This document shows positions 52,101 through 61,100 of a DNA stretch of 64,000 nucleotides, piece by piece. Made by a program: the position numbers and the translations under genes. The stretch spans positions 15,940,038 through 16,004,037 of the forward strand of contig CM038923.1 of the NCBI GenBank assembly GCA_021904315.1, read 5' to 3'. The notes beneath the pieces were generated by a model. The model did no database searches. It worked only from the letters and a program-made list of their open reading frames with translations, and was not told the DNA's origin. Source of the stretch: Sphagnum magellanicum. Lineage: Eukaryota; Streptophyta; Sphagnopsida; Sphagnales; Sphagnaceae. The first letter of the stretch is position 1; every line of letters begins with the position of its first letter.

Positions 52101-55100
52101 GCGATGTTGGGCTCGAAACCTTAGTTGAAGCTCGAGAGCACTTCGAAGTAAAGGAACCCCAAATTGAGGGTCCAGTTATGGAGCCCCAAATTCATCAAGA
52201 GTTTGAAGCTCAAGAGAAGGAGGCTCCCATAGTTCAAGAGCCAAATGTCGCTTCCACTGAACAATTGCAGGATCAAGATGTGAAGCCCACATCTGGTGAG
52301 GAAAAGGAACACACCTCGATCCCCACGGAAGAAACAAGCGCTTGCATTCAAGGACGTAATGAACTTGCCCAGGACGGTGATGTGGAGGCACCATTTGGGG
52401 TCGAAGCAAGAAAGGAGGTCCGAACTAAGGAAGCAAAACCAAGTTTTGAAGAGGTACCAAGATCCTTCGAACTTCCAATTGCCCCCTCCGTCGAGGAAAC
52501 CCAGTACGATGTTGGAACCGAAGCTTTACATGAAGCTCCACATGTCTTTGAGTTAAAGGAACCCCAAATTGAGACTCCAATTACGGAGCCCGAAATTCCT
52601 CACACCTTTGAAGCTCAAGAAAAGGAACCTCCGACACCTGAGGAGCCATATGTCCCTTCAATTGAAACGCCACCAGGTGAGGATATGACACCGACATCTC
52701 TTGAAGAGGAGGAAGACACTCTAATCGCCAAGGAACATACCACTGACTCAATCCCAACACTTCATGAGCTCCCACAAGACATTCATACGGAGTCACCATT
52801 TGAAGTCCCAAGAGAACAAAAGGTGGAATTTCAGGAAGCCAAACCAAGCTTGGAAGAGGTACCAACATCCGTGGAGCTTCCAACTAGTGATTCCATTCAA
52901 GAAAACGAAGGCGATGTTGGGCTCGAAACCTTGGTCGAAGGTCAAGATGACTTTGAAGTAAAGGAACCCCAAATTGAGGGTCCACTTACGGAGCCCCAAA
53001 TTCATGAAGAGTTTGAAGCTCAAGAGAAGGAGGCTTCGAGAGTTCAACGGCGATATGTCGTTTTTACTAAACAATTGCAGGATCAAGATGTGAAGCCCAC
53101 ATCTATTGAGGAAAAGGAAGCCACTTCGATCCCCACGGAAGACACAAGCGCTTCCATTCAAGGACTTCTTGAACTTCCCCAGGATGTTGATGTGGAGGCA
53201 CCATTTGAGGTCGAAGCAAGAAAGGAGGTCGGACCCGAGGAAGTGGAACCAAGTTTTGAAGATTTACCAAGATCCTTGGACCTTCCAATTGCCCACCCCG
53301 TCGAGGAAACGCAGGGCGATGTTGGAATCGAGGCTATACTTGATGGTCAACATGTCCCCGAGGTAAAGGAACCCCAAATTCAGACTCCAATTAGCGAGCC
53401 CAAAATTCCTCCCACCTTTGAAGCTCAAGAAAAGGAACCTCCAACACTTGAGGAGCCATATGTACCTTCAATTGAAACGCCACGAGGCGAGGATGTGACA
53501 TTGAAATCTCTTGAAGAGGAGGAAGAGACTCCATTCGCCAGGGAACATACCACTGACTCCATCCCAACACTTCATGATCTCCCACAAGACATTGATACGG
53601 AGTCACCATTTGAAGTCCTAATAGAAAAAAAGGTGGAACTTGAGGAAACCAAACCAAGCTTGGAAGAGGTACCAACATCCGTTGAGCTTCCTATTAGCGA
53701 TTCCATTCAAGAAACCAAAGGCGATGTCGGGCTTGAAGCGTTGGTTGAAGGTCAGGATGACTTTGAAGTAAAGGAACCCCAAGTTGAAGGTCCAGTTACG
53801 GAGCCCCAAATTCATGAAGAGTTTGAAGCTCAAGAGAAGGAGGCTCCCACAGTTCAAGAGCCATATGTCGCTTCTATTGAGGAATTACAGGATCAAGATG
53901 TGAAACCCACATCTATTGAGGAAGAGGAAGAGACTTCGATCCCCACGGAAGACACAAGCGCTTCCATTCAAGGACTTCATGAACATCCCAAGGACGGTGA
54001 TGTGGAGGCACCATTTGAGGTCGAACCAAGAAAGGAGGTGGGGCCCGAGGAAGTGGAACCAAGTTTTGAACAGGTACCAAGATCCTTGGACCGTCCAATT
54101 GCCCACCCTGTCGAGGAAACACAGGGCGATGTTGGGATCGAAGCTTTACATGAAGCTCCACATGTCTCCGAGGCAAAGGAATGCCAAATTGAGACTCCAA
54201 TTACGGAGCCCGAGATTCCTCACACCTTTGAAGTTCAAGAAAAGGAACTTCCAACACTTGAGGAGCTATATCTCCCTTCAATTGAAACGCCACGAGGTGA
54301 GGATGTAACAACGACATCTCTTGAAGAGGAGGAAGAGACTCCAATCGCCAAGGAACATACCACTGACTCCATCCCAACACTTCATGACCTCCCACAAGAC
54401 ATTGATATGGAGTCACCATGTGAAGTCACAACAGAACAAAAGGTGGAACTTGAAGAAGCCAAACCAAGCTTGGAAGAGGTACCAACATCCGTGGAGCTTC
54501 CAATTAGCGATTCCATTCAAGAAAACGAAGGCGATGTTGGGCTCGAAACCTTGGTTGGAGGTCAAGATGACTTTGAAGTAAAGGAACCCCAAATTGAGGG
54601 TGCAGTTACGGAGCCCCAAATTCGTGACGAGTTTGAAGCTCAAGATAAGGAGGCTTCCAGAGTTCAAGAGACATATGTTGTTTCTAGTGAACAATTGCAT
54701 GATGAACATGTGAAACACACATCCATTGAGGAAAAGGAAGACACCTTGATCCCCACAGAAGACACAAGCGCTTCCATTCAAGGACTTCATGAACTTCTCG
54801 AGGACGGTGATGTGGAAGCACCATTTGAGGTCGAAGCAAGAAAGGAGGTCAGACCCGAGAAAGTGGAACCAAGTTTTGAGGATGTACCACGATCCTTGGA
54901 CCTTCCAATTGCCCACCCCGTCAAAGAAACGCAGCGCGATGTTGGAATCGAAGCTGTACCTGATGGTCAACATGTCCTCGAGGTAAAGGAACCGCAAATT
55001 GAGATTCCAATTACGGAGTCGACAATTCCTCACAGTTTTGAAGCTCAAGAAAAGGAACATCCAACACTTGAGGAGCCATATGTCCCTTCAATTGAAACAC

Positions 55101-58100
55101 CACGAGGTGAAGATTTGACACTGACATCTCTTGAAGATGAGGAAGACACTCAATTCGCCAAGGAACATACCACTGACTCCATCCGAGAACTTCATGAGCT
55201 CCCACAAGACATTGATACGGAGTCACCATTTGAAGTCCCAACAGAACAAAAGGTGGAACTTGAGGAAGCCAAACCAATCTTGGACGAGGTACCAACATCC
55301 GTGGAGCTTCCAATTAGCGATTCCATTCAAGAAACCGAAGGCGATGTTGGGCTCGAAGCCTTGGTTGAAGGTCAAGATGACTTTCAAGTAAAGGAACCCC
55401 AAATTGAGAGTCCAATTACGGAGCCCCAAATTCATGAAGAGTTTGAAGCTCAAGAGAAGGAGGCTCCCATAGTTGAGGAGCCATATGTCGCTTGTATTGA
55501 ACAATTGCAGGATCAACATGTGAAACCCACATCTATTGAAGAAAAGGAAGACACTTCGATCCCCACGGAAGACACAAGCGCTTCCATTCAAGGACTTCAT
55601 GAACTTCCCCAAGACGGTGATGTGGAGGCACCATTTGAGGTTGAAGCAAGAAAGGACGTCGGACCCGAGGACGTGGAACCAAGTTTTGAAGATGTACCAA
55701 GATCCTTGGACCTTCCAATTGCCCACCCCGTGGAAGAAACACTGGGCGATGTTGGAATCGGAGCTTTACATGAAGCTCCACATGTCTCCGAGGTAAAGGA
55801 ACCCCAAATTGAGACTCCAATTCCGGATCCAGAAATTCCTCACACCTTTCAAGCTCAAGAAAAGGAACCTGCCACACTTGAGGAGCCATATGTCCCTTCA
55901 ATTGAAATGCGAGGTGAAGATGTGACACCGACATCTCTTGGAGAAGAGGAAGAGACTTTAATCGCCAAGGAACATACCAGTGACTCCATCCCAACACTTC
56001 ATGAGCTCCCACATGACAATGATACGGAGTCACCATGTGAAGTCCCAACAGAGCAAAAGGTGGAACTTGAGGAAGCCAAACCAAGCTTGGAAGAGGTACC
56101 AACATCCGTGGAGCTTCCAATTATTGATTCCATTCAAGAAACCGAAGGCGATGTTGGGCTCGAAACCTTGGTTGAAGGTCAAGATGACTTTGAAGTAAAG
56201 GAACCCCAAATTGACGGTCTAGTTACGGAGCCCCAAATTCATGAAGACTTTGAAAATCAAGAGAAGGAGGCTCCCATAGTTGAAGAGCCATATGTCGCTT
56301 CTACTGAACAATTGCAAGATCAAGATGTGAAACCCACATCTATTGACGAAAAAAAAGACACCTCGATCCCCACAGAAGACACAAGCACTTCCAGTGAAGG
56401 ACCTCATGAACTTCCCCAGGACGGTGATGTGGAGGCACCATTTGAGGTCGAAGCAAGAAAGGAGGTCAGGCGTGAGGAAGTGGAACCAAGTTTTGAAGAG
56501 GTACCAAGATCCTTGGAACTTCCAATTGCCCACCCCGTCGAGGAAATGGAGGGCGATGTTGGAATCGAAGCTTTATATGAAGGTTCACATGTCTCCGAGG
56601 TAAAGGAACCCCAAATTGAGACTCCAATTACGGAGCCCAAAATTCCTTACACCTTTGAAGCTCCAGAAAAGGAACCTCCAACACTTGAGGAGCCATATGT
56701 CCCTTCAATTGAAACGCCACGAGGTGAAGATGTGACACCGACATCTCTTGAAGAGGAGGAAGACACTCCAATCGCCAACGAACATACCACTGACTCAATC
56801 CCAACACTTCATGAACTCCCACAAGACATTGATACGGAGTCACCATTTGAAGTCCCAATAGAACAAAAGGTGGAACTTGAGGAAGCCAAACCAAGCTTGG
56901 AAGAGGTACCAACATCCGTGGAGCTTCCAATTAGCGATTCCATTCAAGAAATCGAAGGCGATGTTGGGCTGGAAACCTTGGTTGAAGGTCAAGATGACTT
57001 TGAAGTAAAGGAACCCCAAATTGACGGTCCAGTTACGGAGCCCCAAATTCATGAAGAGTTTGAAGCTCAAAAGACGGAGGCTCCCATAGTTCAAGAGCAA
57101 TATGTCGCTTCTACTGAACAATTGCAGGATCAAGATGTGCAACCCACATCTATTAAGGAAAAGGAAGACACCTTGATCCCCATGGAACACACAAGCGCTT
57201 CCATTCAAGGACTTCATGAACTTCCCCATGACGGTGATGTGCAGGCACCATTTGAGGTCGAAGCAAGAAAGGATGTCCGACCCGAGGAAGTGGAACCAAG
57301 TTTTGAAGATGTACCAAGATCCCTGGACCTTCCAATTGCCCACCCCGTCGAGGAAACGCAGGGCGATGTTGGAATTGAAGCTGTACTTGATGGTCAACAT
57401 GTCCCCGAGGTAAAGGAACCCCAAATTGAGACTCCAATTATGGAGCCGGAAATTCCTCACACCTTTGAAGCTCAAGAAAAGGAACCTCCAACACTTGAGG
57501 AGCCATATGTCCCTTCAATTGAAATGCCACGAGGTGAGGATGTGACATCGAAATCTCTTGAAGAGGAGGAAGAGACTCCAATCGCCAAGGAACATACCAC
57601 TGACTCCATCCCAGCATTTCATGAGCTCCCACAAGACATTAATACGAAGTCACCATGTGAAGTCGCAACGCAACAAAAGGTGGAACTTGAGGAAGCCAAA
57701 CAAAGCTTGGAAGAGGTACCAACATATGTGGAGCTTCCAATTCGCGATTCCATTCAAGAAACCCAAGGTCATGTTGGGCTCGAAACTGTCTTTGAAGGTC
57801 AGCATGACTTTAAAGTAAAGGAAGCCCAAATTGATGGTCTAGTTACGGAGCCCCAAATTCATGAAAAGTTTGAAGTTCAAGAGAAGGAGGCTCCCATAGT
57901 TGAAGAACCATATATCGCTTCTACTAAACAATTGCAGGATCAAGATGTGAAACCCACATCTATTGAGGAAAAGGAAGACACCTCGATCCCCACGGAAGAA
58001 ATAACCGCTTCCATTCAAGGACTTCATGAATTTGCCGAGGACGGTGATGTGGAGGCACCATTGGAGGTTGAAGCAAGAAAGGAGGTCAGGCCTGAGGAAG

Positions 58101-61100
58101 TGGAACCAAGCTTTGAAGAGGTACCAAGATCCGTGGAACTTCCAATTGCCCACCCCGTCGAGGAAACGCAGGACGATGTTGGAATTGAAGCTTTACATGA
58201 AGGTCCACGCGTCTTCGAGGTCAAGGAACCCCAAATCCAGACCCCAATTACGGAGCCCGATGTTGCTCACACCTTTGAAGCTCAAGAAAAGGAACCTCCA
58301 ACACTTGAGGAGCCATATGTGCCTTCAATTGAAACGCCACGAGGTGAGGATGTGACACCGACATCTCTTGAAGAGGAGGAAGACACTCCAATCGCCAAGG
58401 AACATACCACTGACTCCATCCCAACTGTTCATGAGCTCCCACAAGACATTGATACGGAGTCACCATTTGAAGTCCCAACAGAACAAAAGGTGGAACTTGA
58501 CGAAGCCAAACCAAGCTTGGAAGAAGTACCAACATCCGTGGAGCTTCCAATTAACGATTCCATTCAAGAAACCGAAGGCGATGTTGGGCTCGAAACCTTG
58601 GTTGAAGGTCAAGATGACTTTGAAGTAAAGGAACCCCAAATTGAGGGTGCAATTACGGAGCCCCAAATTCATGAAGAGTTTGAAGGTCAAGAGAAGGAGG
58701 CTCCCATAGTTCAAGAGCCATATGTCGTTTCTACTGAACAATTTCTAGATCAAGATGTGAAACCCACATCTATTGAGGAAAAGGAAGACACCTCGATCCC
58801 CACGGAACACACAAGCGCTTCCATTCAAGGACTTCATCAACTTCCCGAGGACGGTGATTTGGAGGCACCATTGGAGGTTGAAGAAAGAAAGGAGGTCAGG
58901 CGTGAGGAAGTGGAACCAAGTTTTGAAGAGGTACCAAGATCCGTGGAACTTCCAATTGCCCACCCCGTCGAGGAAACACAGGACGATGTTGGAATCGAAG
59001 CTTTACATGAAGGTCCACATGTCTCTAAGGTAAAGGAACCCCAAATCCAGACCCCAATTACGGAGCCCGATGTCGCTCACACCTTTGAAGCTCAAGAAAA
59101 GGAACCTCCAACACTTGAGGAGCCATATGTCCCTTCAATTGAAACGCCACGAGGTGAGGATGTGACACCGACATCTCTTGAAGAGGAGGAAGACACTCCA
59201 ATCGCCAAGGAACATACCACTGACTCCATCCCAACACTTCATGAGCTCCCACAAGACATTGATACGGAGTCACCATTTGAAGTCCCAACAGAACAAAAGG
59301 TGGAACTTGAGGAAGCCAAACCAAGCTTGGAAGAGGTACCAACATCCGTGGAGCTTCCAATTAGCGATTCCATTCAAGAAACTGAAGGCGATGTGGGGCT
59401 CGAAACCTTGGTTGAAGGTCAAGATGACTTTGAAGTAAAGGAACCCCAATTTCACGGTCGAGTTACGGAGCCCCAAATTCATGAAGCGTTTGAAGCTCAA
59501 AAGAAGGAGGCTCCCATAGTTGAAGAGCCATATATCGCTTCTACTGAACAATTGCAGGATCAAGATGTGAAACCCACATCTATTGAGGAAAAGGAAGACA
59601 CCTCGATCCCCTCGGAACACACAAGCGCTTCCATCCAGGGACTTCACGAACTTCCCCAGGACGGTGATGTGGAGGCACCATTTGAGGTCGAAGCAAGAAA
59701 GGAGGTTGGACGCGAGGAAGTGGAACCAAGTTTTGAAGATTTACCAAGATCCTTGGACCTTCCAATTGCCCACCCCGTCGAGGAAACGCAGGGCGATGTT
59801 GGAATCGAGGCTATACTTGATGGTCAACATGTCCCCGAGGTAAAGGAACCCCAAATTGAGACTCCAATTAGCGAGCCCAAAATTCCTCCCACCTTTGAAG
59901 CTCAAGAAAAGGAACCTCCAACACTTGAGGAGCCATATGTGCCTTCAATTGAAATGCCACGAGGTGAGGATGTGACACCGAAATCTCTTGAAGAGGAGGA
60001 AGACACTCCAATCGCCAAGGAACATACCACTGACTCCATCCCAACACTTCATGAGCTCCCACAAGACATTGATACGGAGTCACCATGTGAAGTCCCAACG
60101 GAACAAAAGGTGGAACTTGAGGAAGCCAAACCAAGCTTGGAAGAGGTACCAACATCCGTGGAGCTTCCAATTAGGGATTCCATTCAAGAAACCGAAGGCG
60201 ATGTTGGGCTCGAAACCTTGGTTGAAGGTGAAGATGACTTTGAGTTCACGGAACCCCAAATTGGCGGACCAATTACGAAGCCCCAAATTCTTGAAAAGTT
60301 TGAAGGTCAAGAGAAGGGGGCTCCCATAGTTGAAGAGCCATATGTCCCATATACTGAAGAACCGCAGGATCAAGATGTGAAACGCACATCTATTGAGGAA
60401 AAGGAAGACACCTCGATCCCCACGGAAGACACAAGCGCTTCCATTCTAGGACTTCATGAACTTCCTAAGGACGGTGATGTGGAGGCACCATTTGAGGTCG
60501 AAGCAAGAAAGGAGGTCCAACTCGAGGAAGTGGAACCAAGTTTTGAAGAGGTACCAAGATCCTTGGAACTTCGAATTGCCCACCCCATCGAGGAAATGCA
60601 TGGCGATGTTGGAATCGAAGCTTTACATGAAGCTCCACATGTCTCTGAGGTAAAGGAACCCCAAATTGAGACTCCAATTACGGAGCCCCAAATTCCTCAC
60701 ACCTTTGAAGCTCAAGAAAAGGAACCTCCAACACTTGAGGAGCCATATGTGCCATCAATTGAAACACCACGAGGTGAGGATGTGACACCAACATCTCTTG
60801 AAGAGAAGGAAGAGACTCCAATCACTAAGGTACATACCATTGACTCCATCCGAACACTTCATGAGCTCCCACAGCACATTGATATGGAGTCATCATTTGA
60901 AGTCCCAAGAGAAAAAAACGTGGAACTTGAGGAAGCCAAACCAAGCTTGGAAGAGGTACCAACATCCGTGGAGCTTCCAATTAGCCATTCCATTGAAGAA
61001 TCCGAAGGCGATGTTGGGCTCGAAACCTTGGTTGAAGGTCAAGATGACTTTGAGGTAAAGGAACCCGAAATTGGGGGTTCACTTACGGAGCCCCAAATTC

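Noticed and set aside
33294..60329. Recurrent 86-codon plus-strand frames, one per unit
   Set aside because: They lie one base out of phase with the long frame and end at a unit-specific stop; they are shadows of the repeat.
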